From the NCBI GenBank assembly GCA_964581175.1, contig CAZONI010000005.1, forward strand, positions 1 to 64,000: 64,000 bases of DNA, read 5' to 3'. A program made the position numbers and the translations under genes. Of this stretch, positions 45,542 through 54,874 are shown piece after piece. The notes under the pieces are model-generated. The model saw only the letters and a list, made by a program, of their open reading frames with translations. It did not search any database and was not told the DNA's origin. Each line of letters opens with the position of its first letter. The stretch's first letter is position 1. This DNA is from B46-G9 sp964581175. GTDB taxonomy: Bacteria > Desulfobacterota > DSM-4660 > Desulfatiglandales > Desulfatiglandaceae.

Positions 45542-46108
45542 TCAGACAACAACGATTGAACAAGAGTCCAGGTAACCAAATGTACTTTTCAAGGTCTCCG
45601 CGATGCCTTCAAGAGAGCCCTGCAAGGCACGTGGAAAAGAAAAGACCGTCTTGAGGTAACACTCGGATTCCGCTCCGTAGATTTCTTCATATGGACGCAG
45701 CAGGGTGATACAGGCGTCGCGATAGAAAGCGGTCGGGTCTGTGCCGGCGTCATGCGGAAGCGGAATCCAGACAACCATGTCTCTGATCTTGAGTTTTGCG
45801 AGAGAATGCCCAAGCTCTCCGACACATCTGAGAAAGACCTCAGGAGAACAATCCGCCTTCGGACCGAGGCCTTTCAGAAGGATCTTGTCAGCCTTGATCC
45901 TTCCTTCAGATGCCAGCAAAATCGTGCTCCCGAGAGAACCTTTGAAGAACCCGGATTCCTCAAGAAAAGTAAGATATCCGCCCGTGCGGGAGTTGAGGGA
46001 AAAAATGGCGCCCTGGGAATCAAAGGGTTCCTGGAAGACCAAAGCCGCCACGGCCTCACACCAAAGGTCTTCCAGAGAGACTTCCACGAAGCGTAAATCT
46101 AATTTCAT
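45542..46108 (-). CDS. stand-alone M17 aminopeptidase N-terminal-like domain
   Basis: 188 residues, no signal or membrane segment. LGSTILLASEGRIKADKILLKGLGP (key part ASEGRIKADKILLKGLG) and the periodic beta-alpha pattern resemble the macro-like N-terminal domain of leucyl aminopeptidase (PepA). The C-terminal catalytic domain with NTDAEGR is absent, and no peptidase gene is adjacent. In PepA this domain supports hexamer assembly and, in E. coli, DNA binding. Alone it might bind a nucleotide or DNA; this is inference. It lies between nusB and leuS. Confidence 0.7.
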   Translation of the reverse strand: MKLDLRFVEVSLEDLWCEAVAALVFQEPFDSQGAIFSLNSRTGGYLTFLEESGFFKGSLGSTILLASEGRIKADKILLKGLGPKADCSPEVFLRCVGELGHSLAKLKIRDMVVWIPLPHDAGTDPTAFYRDACITLLRPYEEIYGAESECYLKTVFSFPRALQGSLEGIAETLKSTFGYLDSCSIVVV

Positions 46109-46188
46109 CGTAATAGAACCGGAACAGACTCATGAGAAACGAGAGCACTTAGGGCCCTCGAAATACAGAGCGTTTTCGACCTTGCAGG

Positions 46189-46611
46189 TTATTGAGCGGC
46201 GTCGCTTCCCCGCAATGTGTTGAAGATATCGTCCAGGATTCCGTTGATGAACTTTCCGGACTCGGCATTGCCGAATCGTTTTCCAAGTTCAACCGCTTCA
46301 TCGATTGATACCTTTGGGGGAATGTCTTCTCTATAGAGGATTTCAAAAACCGCCAGACGCAGGATCGACCGGTCAAGCCGGGACATCCTCTCCAGCCGCC
46401 AGTTCCTGGACGACCGCCTGATCATGCAGTCTATTTCCTCCTTTTTCTCACAGGTCCCGAGCACGAGATCCCGGGCAAAGGCACGACCGGATTTCTTTCC
46501 AAAAAAGTTGTCGCACACGAGATCAAAGGCCGTGGATACTTCTTCCTGGAGAAATTCCAGGCAAAATAGGACCTGGATCGCCAATTCGCGTGCCTTTCTA
46601 CGACTCCCCAT
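46189..46611 (-). CDS. nusB: transcription antitermination protein NusB
   Basis: 140 residues, all-helical. RRKARELAIQVLFCLEF opens it; RLDRSILRLAVFEILY and SIDEAVELGKRFG are the family signatures. Works with NusE (S10) on boxA RNA in rRNA transcription. Next to ribH, a frequent pairing. Confidence 0.95.
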   Translation of the reverse strand: MGSRRKARELAIQVLFCLEFLQEEVSTAFDLVCDNFFGKKSGRAFARDLVLGTCEKKEEIDCMIRRSSRNWRLERMSRLDRSILRLAVFEILYREDIPPKVSIDEAVELGKRFGNAESGKFINGILDDIFNTLRGSDAAQ

Positions 46612-46661
46612 GCCAGTTACCCGGGCGGAAGAAACCGCGGTGGATGGACCATGTTCGCGGT

Positions 46662-47129
46662 TCAGGCCAACTCTCGAAAAAGATTTGCCATTTCCATGGC
46701 GGCCACGGCAGCTTCATAGCCCTTGTTGCCCGCCTTGGACCCGGCACGTTCAATGGCCTGTTCCAGGTTATCCGTGGTCAGGACGCCAAACGTTACAGGG
46801 ATGTTGCTTTCCAGGGCTACCGAAGCGATTCCCTTGGAAACCTCGGCCGCCACATACTCAAAATGAGGAGTGGCGCCCCTGATCACCGCCCCGAGACAGA
46901 CAACAGCATCATACTTCCCGCTCTTCGCGATCTTTTTTGCGACGAGGGGTATTTCAAAGGCTCCGGGCACCTTCAACAGGGTAATCTCTTTCTCATCAGC
47001 GCCATGCCGGACGAGGGCATCCATCGCCCCATCTGCAAGTCTGGAACTGATAAAATCATTAAACCGACTCACGATCACTGCAAAACGCAGCCCGGCTGCT
47101 GACAACTTCCCTTCAAGAACCCGCGGCAT
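46662..47129 (-). CDS. ribH: 6,7-dimethyl-8-ribityllumazine synthase
   Basis: 155 residues from the ATG at 47129, with GGGAGG 8 nt upstream; a longer frame was rejected. Condenses the pyrimidine with dihydroxybutanone phosphate. AVIVSRFNDFIS, KVPGAFEIPLVA, VCLGAVIRGATPHFEYV and GVLTTDNLEQAIERAGSK (18 residues) are all diagnostic. Confidence 0.97.
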   Translation of the reverse strand: MPRVLEGKLSAAGLRFAVIVSRFNDFISSRLADGAMDALVRHGADEKEITLLKVPGAFEIPLVAKKIAKSGKYDAVVCLGAVIRGATPHFEYVAAEVSKGIASVALESNIPVTFGVLTTDNLEQAIERAGSKAGNKGYEAAVAAMEMANLFRELA

Positions 47130-47220
47130 GTTCGGTTCCTCCCTGCTCATTTCCCATCTGGTTTCCATCCATAAATGCCTGTTACTTCACTGCACCTTTT
47201 TGGCCCCTCTGTCTGAACCC

Positions 47221-48432
47221 TTACTTCTCTTCGACGATGTGCATCAGGTGTCCAAGCTTCTGGCACTTGGTCAAAAGATATCTCATATTCTCAGTCCTCG
47301 GTTCTATTTCAATGGGGACCCTTCCTGTTACCTCGAGTCCATATCCTTCAAGTCCGACAAGCTTCTTCGGATTATTGGTCAGCAAGCGCATCTTTTTCAC
47401 TCCGAGGGTCACCAGTATCTGCGCCCCGACGCCATAGTTTCTCAAATCAGGCGCAAAGCCCAATTCCTCATTGGCTTCAACCGTATCAAGCCCCTTGTCC
47501 TGAAGCGCATAAGCTTTCAGCTTGTTAGCCAAGCCGATCCCCCTGCCCTCCTGCATCAGGTAGAGCACGACCCCCAGCCCCTTCTCCTGAATCACCTCCA
47601 TTGCCTTCTGAAGCTGCTCCCCACAATCACAACGGTAGGAACCGAAAACATCCCCGGTCAGGCATTCAGAATGCACACGGACCAGAACCTCCTTTTCCGG
47701 GCTGATATCTCCCTTCACCAGCGCGAGATGTTCGTACTCATCGATATCATTGACAAAAGCCATAGCCTTGAACTCTCCGAAAGGGGTGGGCAACATCGTC
47801 TCGGCAGCCTTGTGGACAAAGGATTCAGTTCGCATGCGGTATTCGATGATATCTGCCACCGTGGCAATCTTCATGTCGTGTTCCCGTGCAAATACCTCCA
47901 GATCCGGCAACCTTGCCATTGTGCCATCATCTTTCATGATCTCGCAGATCACCGCCGCAGGCTTCAGGCCGGCGAGCCCGGCAAGATCCACAGACCCTTC
48001 TGTCTGGCCTGTCCTGAAGAGGACACCGCCCCTCCGGGCCCTGAGGGGAAAAATATGCCCGGGCTGGACCAGATCTTCGGGCCGGGAATCATCCCGCACA
48101 GCCGTTAGTATGGTATGGGCCCTGTCGGCCGCTGATATGCCGGTGGTCACCCCCGATCGCGCCTCAATGGAAACGGTGAAAGCCGTTTTGAATGTTGAGC
48201 GATTGTCATACACCATCAAGGGAAGCTGCAGTCTTTCTACAATTTCCGGGTGCAGTGCCAGGCAGATCAGTCCTCTCCCGAATCGTGCCATAAAATTGAT
48301 GACTTCCGGGGTCACTTTCTCTGCCGCAATGGTAAGATCGCCCTCATTTTCCCGATCTTCATCATCGATCAGGATAACCATCTTACCCTGTCTCATATCC
48401 TCCAGGACTTCTTCTATCTTTGCCATTAGCAT
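47221..48432 (-). CDS. ribBA: bifunctional DHBP synthase / GTP cyclohydrolase II
   Basis: About 403 residues from the ATG at 48432, one base after the ribE stop; ATG 48426 or TTG 48444 are alternatives. The N-terminal RibB half has DDEDRENEGDL and RAGVTTG-like RSGVTTGISA; the C-terminal RibA half has VRVHSECLTGDVFGSYRCDC with the zinc cysteines, and MQEGRGIGLANK. It makes both precursors entering the riboflavin pathway. Confidence 0.96.
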   Translation of the reverse strand: MLMAKIEEVLEDMRQGKMVILIDDEDRENEGDLTIAAEKVTPEVINFMARFGRGLICLALHPEIVERLQLPLMVYDNRSTFKTAFTVSIEARSGVTTGISAADRAHTILTAVRDDSRPEDLVQPGHIFPLRARRGGVLFRTGQTEGSVDLAGLAGLKPAAVICEIMKDDGTMARLPDLEVFAREHDMKIATVADIIEYRMRTESFVHKAAETMLPTPFGEFKAMAFVNDIDEYEHLALVKGDISPEKEVLVRVHSECLTGDVFGSYRCDCGEQLQKAMEVIQEKGLGVVLYLMQEGRGIGLANKLKAYALQDKGLDTVEANEELGFAPDLRNYGVGAQILVTLGVKKMRLLTNNPKKLVGLEGYGLEVTGRVPIEIEPRTENMRYLLTKCQKLGHLMHIVEEK

Positions 48433-48433
48433 C

Positions 48434-49096
48434 TTATTCGCCAAATCCGTATTTTGTAAGCATCTCCCCCGTTATACCGGAGGATGCCTCTCCGGGTGCA
48501 GGAGATCGCTTGTCTTGGAAAAATTTTTCCACATACTTTCCGATCAAATCAACCTCAATATTGACCGGGTCTCCCGTGTGCTTATTGAGAATAGTCGTTT
48601 CCCTCGCGGTCTCCGGAATGATATTCACTTCAAAAAACGTCTCCCCGCATTGATTGACGGTGAGGCTGATACCATCCACGGCTATGGAACCCTTTTCAAT
48701 GATGTACCGAAAAAGCTTCTTTTCCATCTGCACTCTCAGGAACCAGGACCTGTCTCTCTGCTCCTTCCTGACAATCTTTCCCGTGCCGTCCACGTGACCC
48801 GCCACCAGGTGTCCCCCGAGGCGGTCAGACAGGCGGAGCGCCCTTTCGAGATTTACCTCTTCCCTTTCTTTCAGAAAAGCCAATGTGCTCCTGGAAAGGG
48901 TCTCACCGGACACATCCACGCTGAAACCGTCAGGTCCGATCGCCGTCACGGTCAGGCAGACCCCGTTTACCGAGATGCTCTCCCCCAGGGAGCAGCCACC
49001 CATAGAGAACAGGGGGGCGATGGCTATCCTCATGTCGCCCCCGCCCCGCTGGATCGACTTGACCTTTCCTTTCCCTTCAATCAAACCGGTAAACAT
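48434..49096 (-). CDS. ribE: riboflavin synthase, alpha chain
   Basis: 220 residues, with two similar lumazine-binding beta-barrels. MFTGLIEGKGKV opens it. The repeats are marked by LGESISVNGVCLTV and GSIAVDGISLTVN, and HLVAGHVDGTGKI closes repeat 1. Dismutates two lumazines into riboflavin. Called ribE or ribC depending on the nomenclature. Confidence 0.96.
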   Translation of the reverse strand: MFTGLIEGKGKVKSIQRGGGDMRIAIAPLFSMGGCSLGESISVNGVCLTVTAIGPDGFSVDVSGETLSRSTLAFLKEREEVNLERALRLSDRLGGHLVAGHVDGTGKIVRKEQRDRSWFLRVQMEKKLFRYIIEKGSIAVDGISLTVNQCGETFFEVNIIPETARETTILNKHTGDPVNIEVDLIGKYVEKFFQDKRSPAPGEASSGITGEMLTKYGFGE

Positions 49097-49138
49097 GATC
49101 CGGAGAGCCCTTCTCTATCCTTCCAGAGCTGATAGATT

Positions 49139-50260
49139 TCACGATGCAGCGGCATAATCGGGGTATCCCACCACGAGGATATCATCGCCGAAACGCTTCA
49201 CGCGGATATCCTTGAGGAACACACTCTCTTTCATCATCCGCGGGCCCGGTCCCGAGGCCATGGGTACCCCATCTCCACCGCCGAGCAGCCTGGGCGCTTT
49301 GAAGATGTAAAATTTGTCCACAAGCCTTCCTCGCAAGAGGGACCCGATAATGCCCGCTCCTCCTTCCACGAGAAGGCTGGTGATCATTTTCTCTCCCAGT
49401 ATATCCAGCAGGGATTCCATGTCAATTCTGCCTTGCCTTGTGGGGCAGTTGACCACGGTATTTTTCCCCTTCTCAAAATCGCGGACGACGCCTTTATTCA
49501 TCCCGGAACCGACCACCCACATCGTGCCCGTAGAGGATTCCTGCTTTATGATACGCGCCTGGGCCGGCGTTCTTAAATGGGTGTCCACAACTATCCTCAA
49601 GGGGTCCTTTCCTTTACCATGCTTCGGCCGGCAGGTCAATCGGGGATCATCGGCAAGGATGGTCCCGATCCCCACCATAACGGCGTCAACGCGATTCCTC
49701 AGTTGATGAACGTACTCCCTGGATCGTTCATTGGTAATCCATCTTGAATCTCCACCGGAAGTGGCGGTCCAGCCGTCCAGTGTCTGGGCCGATTTCACCA
49801 TCACAAACGGTCTTCCTGACGAGACATACTTCACGAAGTCCTCGTTCAGTTCACGGCACTCGGCCTCGAGCACGCCGAACTCCACCTGGATATGGTGTTC
49901 GGCCAGGAATGCCGCCCCACCGCCTCTCACCCCGGGGTTGGGATCCCTCATCCCGATCACCACTCTTTTTATACCACTCGCGAGTATCGCCTCCGTGCAG
50001 GGCGGCGTTCGTCCAAAATGATTGCACGGCTCAAGGGTCACGTACATGGCCGCGCCCGGGGCGTTTCCTCCCAGTCTCTTCAGGGCCTCTATTTCCGCAT
50101 GGGGCGCCCCTGCTCTCCGGTGATATCCCTTCGAAAGAACATTTCCATCTCTCACAATGACCGCCCCTACGGCAGGATTGGGAGACGTTCGTCCCGATCC
50201 TTTCCTTGCCAGGCGGATGGCCTCTCTCATGAACCGAATATCAACATTGTGCTGAAACAT
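49139..50260 (-). CDS. ribD: riboflavin biosynthesis deaminase/reductase
   Basis: 373 residues, bifunctional. The N-terminal deaminase has His54-Ala-Glu56 and zinc Cys79 and Cys88 (TLEPCNHFGRTPPC). The C-terminal reductase has LLVEGGAGIIGSLLRG. First gene of ribD-ribE-ribBA-ribH, so all riboflavin enzymes except the phosphatase are here. No FMN riboswitch is seen upstream. Confidence 0.96.
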   Translation of the reverse strand: MFQHNVDIRFMREAIRLARKGSGRTSPNPAVGAVIVRDGNVLSKGYHRRAGAPHAEIEALKRLGGNAPGAAMYVTLEPCNHFGRTPPCTEAILASGIKRVVIGMRDPNPGVRGGGAAFLAEHHIQVEFGVLEAECRELNEDFVKYVSSGRPFVMVKSAQTLDGWTATSGGDSRWITNERSREYVHQLRNRVDAVMVGIGTILADDPRLTCRPKHGKGKDPLRIVVDTHLRTPAQARIIKQESSTGTMWVVGSGMNKGVVRDFEKGKNTVVNCPTRQGRIDMESLLDILGEKMITSLLVEGGAGIIGSLLRGRLVDKFYIFKAPRLLGGGDGVPMASGPGPRMMKESVFLKDIRVKRFGDDILVVGYPDYAAAS

Positions 50261-50575
50261 TATAGGATATAGATATTTTCAGCGAAACACCAGGGCATAG
50301 TGAGCCTCGTTTTGCCGAAAAACCCCCGCATCGAATGCCAAATGACAAAATCCAAATGTCAAATCATTGTCAAAATCCTGGTGCACAAAAGCGCCAGGAA
50401 ATTTCCTATTTATCCGGGTTACAGGCCAAAGAACGATATTTGCCTAAGATGACATTTGTCATTGGTTATTCATTTGACATTTGGATTTTGTCATTTGGCA
50501 TTACTACGATTACAAGAATCACAGGGGACGAAAATACCCTACCATGGTCATCCAGCTATGCCGTACCTCTCCCTC
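50261..50575. repeat. gap ribD-nrdR filled by CAAATG-type mosaic repeat with inverted arms
   Basis: The left arm (50334-50386) has GCCAAATGACAAAATCC and CAAATGTCAAATCATTG. The right arm (50448-50506) has GACATTTGTCATTGG and CATTTGACATTTGG, complementary to the left. A core of about 60 bp lies between, unrelated to the cores of other copies. No promoter or riboswitch for ribD is obvious in the remaining bases. Confidence 0.75.
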
Positions 50576-51046
50576 TCAATGTCCCGCCTCTTTTCTCGCT
50601 TCGAGGATCTCTTCCAGCTCGGCCATGAATTCCTTGATATCCTTGAATTGCCTGTATACCGAGGCGAACCGAACATACGCCACTTCATCCCATTCCCTGA
50701 GTTTCTGGATGACTCTCTCGCCTATTTCCGAACAGTCGATCTCTTTTTTCCCCAGATCCTGGAAGTACAATTCAAGACTGTCCACGAATTCCTCAATTTT
50801 CGTGACGCTGATGGGTCGTTTTTGACAGGCCTTGCGGATCCCGGCAATTATCTTTTCCCGGTTGAACGGCTCCCGCCTCCCGTCCTTTTTCACGACCATC
50901 GGAAGGACATCCTCAAGCTTTTCGTATGTGGTAAAACGCCTCCCGCATTCGATACATTCCCGGCGCCGCCGTATGGTCCTGCCGTCCTTGCTCAACCTGG
51001 AATCAATCACCTTGTTGTTGATTTCACCGCAATACGGGCACTTCAT
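50576..51046 (-). CDS. nrdR: transcriptional repressor NrdR
   Basis: 156 residues. The zinc ribbon is CPYC (3-6) and CIEC (31-34), followed by the ATP-cone domain (RREPFNREKIIAGIRKACQK, 20 residues). Represses ribonucleotide reductase genes when dATP is high. The start overlaps the comEB stop by 4 nt. Pairing with glyA and dCMP deaminase puts nucleotide regulation and supply together. Confidence 0.95.
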   Translation of the reverse strand: MKCPYCGEINNKVIDSRLSKDGRTIRRRRECIECGRRFTTYEKLEDVLPMVVKKDGRREPFNREKIIAGIRKACQKRPISVTKIEEFVDSLELYFQDLGKKEIDCSEIGERVIQKLREWDEVAYVRFASVYRQFKDIKEFMAELEEILEARKEAGH

Positions 51047-51489
51047 GGATGAAACCTCACCATATCTATAGAAGCTTCCGCCAGCATCTGGTCGGCCAAG
51101 GGATCGTCGTAGCCTTCCTCATAGTGCACTTGCGTGATCCCGGCATTGATAATCATTTTCGAGCAAATCACGCACGGTTTATTGGTGCAGTAGAGTGTTG
51201 ACCCGCGGATGGATATTCCATGATTGGCGGCCTGAATAATAGCATTCTGCTCCGCGTGGAGTCCCCTGCACAATTCGTGTCGCGTCCCGGACGGGATAGA
51301 TGCGTCCTGCCTCAGACAACCTACCTCGCCGCAATGCCTCAGACCGGCAGGAGCCCCGTTATATCCGGTTGCCAGTATCCTTTTGTCCTTAACGAGAATA
51401 GCGCCGACGTGTCTTCGCAAACAGGTGGATCTCGTGGCGACCACCTTTGTGATGGTCATAAAGTAGTCGTCCCAGGAAGGTCGCTCCAA
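51043..51489 (-). CDS. comEB: dCMP deaminase
   Basis: 148 residues, zinc cytidine-deaminase fold. His78-Ala-Glu80 and PCVIC (Cys106, Cys109) form the active site, and a further Cys/His-rich loop (RHCGEVGCLRQDASIPSG, 18 residues) is typical of ComEB-type dCMP deaminases. Makes dUMP for thymidylate synthesis. Starts directly after the glyA stop. Confidence 0.93.
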   Translation of the reverse strand: MERPSWDDYFMTITKVVATRSTCLRRHVGAILVKDKRILATGYNGAPAGLRHCGEVGCLRQDASIPSGTRHELCRGLHAEQNAIIQAANHGISIRGSTLYCTNKPCVICSKMIINAGITQVHYEEGYDDPLADQMLAEASIDMVRFHP

Positions 51490-52749
51490 TTATGTCTCCA
51501 AGCCGATTTCGCCGTAGATGGGATATGTGCCACAGAGTTCGGATACAACTTTTCGGGCGTTCTCCAGTACATTTTGCGAGGTCGGATTATCCAGGACCTT
51601 CTTGATCAGGCCTGCAATGGTTTTCATCTCCGGCACGCCCATGCCCCTGGTGCTGAGAGCGGGTGTTCCCAGCCTGATACCGCTGGTGACTTTCGGCCCT
51701 TTCGTGTCAAACGGGATCGTATTCTTGTTCACAACGATCCGCACCTCTCCCAGAATGCGCTCAGCCTCAGCACCGGTCATGCTTCTCCGGCTCAAGTCAA
51801 CCAGCAGCAGGTGGTTTTCCGTTCCGCCCGAAACCAGATCGAATCCAAGTCCGTTCAGTTCCCCGGCAAGGGTCCTGGCATTGCGAACCACTCTTTTTTG
51901 GTATTCTGTAAACTGGGGCGTGAGCGCCTCTCCGAAGGCGACAGCCTTGGCGGCAATAACATGCATGAGCGGGCCACCCTGTATGCCCGGAAAAACAGCT
52001 CTATCCAGCCGCTCTCCATATTGTTCTTTCGCCAGCAAGATCCCGCCGCGGGGGCCCCGCAACGTTTTATGGGTCGTCGACGTGACAAAATCAGCCTCTT
52101 CCACCGGTGAAGGATGAAGCCCCGCCGCAACGAGGCCGGCGATATGTGCCATGTCCACCATCAAATGGGCATCAATTTCACGGGCAATCGTTCGAAACGC
52201 GTGGAAATCGATCATTCTCGGGTAAGCACTGGCCCCGGCAATGATCAGCCTCGGCTTGTGCTCTTTTGCCAGGTCTCTCACCTGGTCATAATCAATTCTC
52301 TGAGTTTGTCGTGACACCCCGTAGGAAAATGCTTCAAAAAGCTTTCCCGAAAAACTCACCGGGCTTCCGTGAGTCAGATGGCCCCCGTGGGAAAGGTCCA
52401 TGCCCAGGATTCGGTCTCCAGGATTCAGGAACGCGAGATAGACCGCCATGTTGGCCTGGGACCCGGAGTGGGGCTGCACGTTCGCGTACGGGGCGTGAAA
52501 GAGTCTTTTCAATCGTTCAATGGCCACCCTCTCCACCGTATCCGCATAATCGCACCCGCCATAATACCTGGACCCGGGATACCCTTCCGCGTACTTGTTC
52601 GTCAGCACGGTGGCCTGCGTCTGCATCACGTCGAGGCTGGCATAATTCTCAGAAGCGATCATCACGAGACTTTCCTGCTCGCGTCTCAGTTCTCCACGGA
52701 TTGCTTCGCATACCTCCCGATCCGATATGTTCAAAACTCCCTCTTTCAA
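51490..52749 (-). CDS. glyA: serine hydroxymethyltransferase
   Basis: 419 residues, PLP fold type I. The PLP lysine is in TSTTHKTLRGPRGG. ENYASLDVMQTQ and NKYAEGYPGSRYYGGC are conserved. Interconverts serine and glycine with tetrahydrofolate. Follows rpiB by 3 bp. Confidence 0.97.
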   Translation of the reverse strand: MKEGVLNISDREVCEAIRGELRREQESLVMIASENYASLDVMQTQATVLTNKYAEGYPGSRYYGGCDYADTVERVAIERLKRLFHAPYANVQPHSGSQANMAVYLAFLNPGDRILGMDLSHGGHLTHGSPVSFSGKLFEAFSYGVSRQTQRIDYDQVRDLAKEHKPRLIIAGASAYPRMIDFHAFRTIAREIDAHLMVDMAHIAGLVAAGLHPSPVEEADFVTSTTHKTLRGPRGGILLAKEQYGERLDRAVFPGIQGGPLMHVIAAKAVAFGEALTPQFTEYQKRVVRNARTLAGELNGLGFDLVSGGTENHLLLVDLSRRSMTGAEAERILGEVRIVVNKNTIPFDTKGPKVTSGIRLGTPALSTRGMGVPEMKTIAGLIKKVLDNPTSQNVLENARKVVSELCGTYPIYGEIGLET

Positions 52750-52752
52750 TTC

Positions 52753-53184
52753 CTATCCCTCAATCAGATCTATGCGGCGCTGATGCCGTCCACCTTCGAA
52801 CGGGGTCTTCAGGAAGAGTTCGACCATCTCCAAGCCTATGCCGACACCGATAACACGCCCACCCATGCACAGGAGATTGGCGTCATTATGGGCCCTGCCC
52901 AGTCTCGCAGTATACAGATTATGGCAGAGAGCGGCCCGAACGCCTTTGTGGCGATTGGCCGCAATACTCATACCCATGCCTGTTCCGCAGATCAATATGC
53001 CCCTGCTGAATTCTCCGCTTGAAACTGCTCTCGACACCTCGTGGGCTATATCCGGATAATCAGACGAATCACGGCTGAACACCCCGGCATCTTGAACCGG
53101 ATATTCCGCCAGCCCCTCAAGAAAAGACCTGCAGGCCTCCTTCAAATCAAACCCCGCGTGATCGGAGCCGATGATAATATTCAT
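52753..53184 (-). CDS. rpiB: ribose-5-phosphate isomerase B
   Basis: 143 residues from the ATG at 53184, behind GGAAGGAG; an upstream TTG/ATG extension is rejected. IIIGSDHAGFDLK opens it, and ILICGTGMGMSIAANR holds the active-site cysteine. Links pentose phosphate metabolism to the nucleotide genes downstream. Confidence 0.95.
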   Translation of the reverse strand: MNIIIGSDHAGFDLKEACRSFLEGLAEYPVQDAGVFSRDSSDYPDIAHEVSRAVSSGEFSRGILICGTGMGMSIAANRHKGVRAALCHNLYTARLGRAHNDANLLCMGGRVIGVGIGLEMVELFLKTPFEGGRHQRRIDLIEG

Positions 53185-53275
53185 GAAAACTCCTTCCCTC
53201 CAACGCATCGATCAGGTGAAATACCGCGACGTGAATCACGACCGAGGCCGTCCGGACCGCCGAAGATCACCCGGA

Positions 53276-54517
53276 TCATTCATGAAAGGTCTTGAATATG
53301 AGCGATGCATTGGTGCCGCCGAATCCGAAGGAATTGGTCATCGCAGCCTTTGGGTCGGCTTTTCTGGCAACATTCGGGACATAATCCAGGTCGCACTCCG
53401 GGTCCGGTGTTTCGTAATTGATGGTCGGTGGAATGATTCCATGTTTCAAAGTGAGGACCGTATAAATCGCCTCAAGCCCCCCTGCTCCGCCCAGCAGATG
53501 GCCGGTCATTGATTTCGTTGAGCTGATTGCAAGCTTGTAGGCGTGATCGCCGAATACGACCTTTATGGCTTTGTTCTCCGAAAGATCATTCAGCTTTGTG
53601 GAAGTCCCGTGCGCGTTGATGTAATCAACCTCTTCGGGTCCAATACCGGCATACTCAAGGGCCAGCTTCATACAGGCGATGGCCCCTTCTCCCTCGGGAT
53701 GCGGCGCCGACACATGATAGGCGTCCCCGCTCATTCCATAGCCGACAAGTTCGGCATAAACGGACGCCCCCCGTTCAAGGGCATGGTCAAGTCCTTCCAG
53801 GATCAATATCCCCGCTCCTTCACCCATAACGAAACCATCCCTGTCCAGATCAAAAGGCCGGGAGGCCTTCTCGGGCTCGTCGTTTCGTGTGGAAAGGGCC
53901 CGCATGGAGCAGAATCCTCCGAGGGCCAGGGGAGTAACTACCGCCTCAGCTCCCCCGGTGATCATGGCATCCGCAAGACCCTCTCTGATCATCCGAAAGG
54001 ATTCACCAACGGCATGAGAGCTCGCCGCACAGGCCGTTTCAATGGAGAGATTCGGCCCCTTGGCACCAAATTCGATCGCAATCTGTCCGGGAGCCATATT
54101 CGCGATTATGCCGGGAATGAAAAAGGGGCTTATTTTCCGGGGTCCACGCTCCAACAGCACCTGGTGAAAATGCTCGAGCATGGAGAGCCCCCCCAGACCC
54201 GAACCGGTGATGCACCCAACCCGGTGTCCGTTCGATTCATCAATCCTCAACCCGGAGTCTTCCATAGCCATCCGGGCTGAAGCTATCGCGTAGTGGATAA
54301 AAATATCGAACCGGCGAACCTGCTGCTTGTCCAGAAAATCCTCTGAATTGAAATCCAAGACCTCTCCGGCGATCTGGGAAGAAAAGGGAGAAGGATCGAA
54401 TTTGGCAATCCTGCCGATCCCCGACTTCCCGGAACATAAGGCCTCCCAATTCTTATCTACCCCGGTCCCCAGAGGAGACACCGCTCCGAGGCCTGTCACC
54501 ACAACCCTTCTGGCCAT
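53276..54517 (-). CDS. fabF: 3-oxoacyl-ACP synthase II
   Basis: 413 residues. Catalytic Cys163 in ETACAASSHA, and the two histidines in NAHGTST (about 304) and MTGHLLGGAGG (about 340). Elongating condensing enzyme of type II fatty acid synthesis. Directly downstream of acpP. Confidence 0.96.
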   Translation of the reverse strand: MARRVVVTGLGAVSPLGTGVDKNWEALCSGKSGIGRIAKFDPSPFSSQIAGEVLDFNSEDFLDKQQVRRFDIFIHYAIASARMAMEDSGLRIDESNGHRVGCITGSGLGGLSMLEHFHQVLLERGPRKISPFFIPGIIANMAPGQIAIEFGAKGPNLSIETACAASSHAVGESFRMIREGLADAMITGGAEAVVTPLALGGFCSMRALSTRNDEPEKASRPFDLDRDGFVMGEGAGILILEGLDHALERGASVYAELVGYGMSGDAYHVSAPHPEGEGAIACMKLALEYAGIGPEEVDYINAHGTSTKLNDLSENKAIKVVFGDHAYKLAISSTKSMTGHLLGGAGGLEAIYTVLTLKHGIIPPTINYETPDPECDLDYVPNVARKADPKAAMTNSFGFGGTNASLIFKTFHE

Positions 54518-54571
54518 TCCCTGCTCCTGTTGTTTCTTTGAAATTATTCGGTCTCTACTGCCCCATCAGGA

Positions 54572-54811
54572 TCAGGTTGCAATGGCTTTTTCAATATAGC
54601 TGATAGCATCCTGTACCGTACCGATCTTTTCGGCGTCCTCATCCGGTATGGAAACATCGAACTCTTCTTCCATGGCCATGATCAGCTCAACCTGGTCCAA
54701 CGAATCGGCTCCCAGATCATCCACGAAGGATGCCTCAGGAACAACATCACTTTCGGAAACATTCAATTGCTCACAGATAATCTTTTTTACTTTCTCTTCG
54801 ACAGCTGACAT
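54572..54811 (-). CDS. acpP: acyl carrier protein
   Basis: 79 residues from the ATG at 54811, with GGAGGA about 8 nt upstream. Phosphopantetheine attaches at Ser37 in DDLGADSLD. Acidic helices as in canonical AcpP. Lies between fabG and fabF, the common order. Confidence 0.97.
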   Translation of the reverse strand: MSAVEEKVKKIICEQLNVSESDVVPEASFVDDLGADSLDQVELIMAMEEEFDVSIPDEDAEKIGTVQDAISYIEKAIAT

Positions 54812-54874
54812 ACTCCAATTCCTCCTCAATAGTTTTCAGAAAATGGGTGTTGCTGAACCTAAACTCCGGTCCGA

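Noticed and set aside
50261..50575. Possible FMN riboswitch upstream of ribD
   Set aside because: The conserved RFN-element strings were not found on the minus strand; the region is mainly the mosaic repeat.
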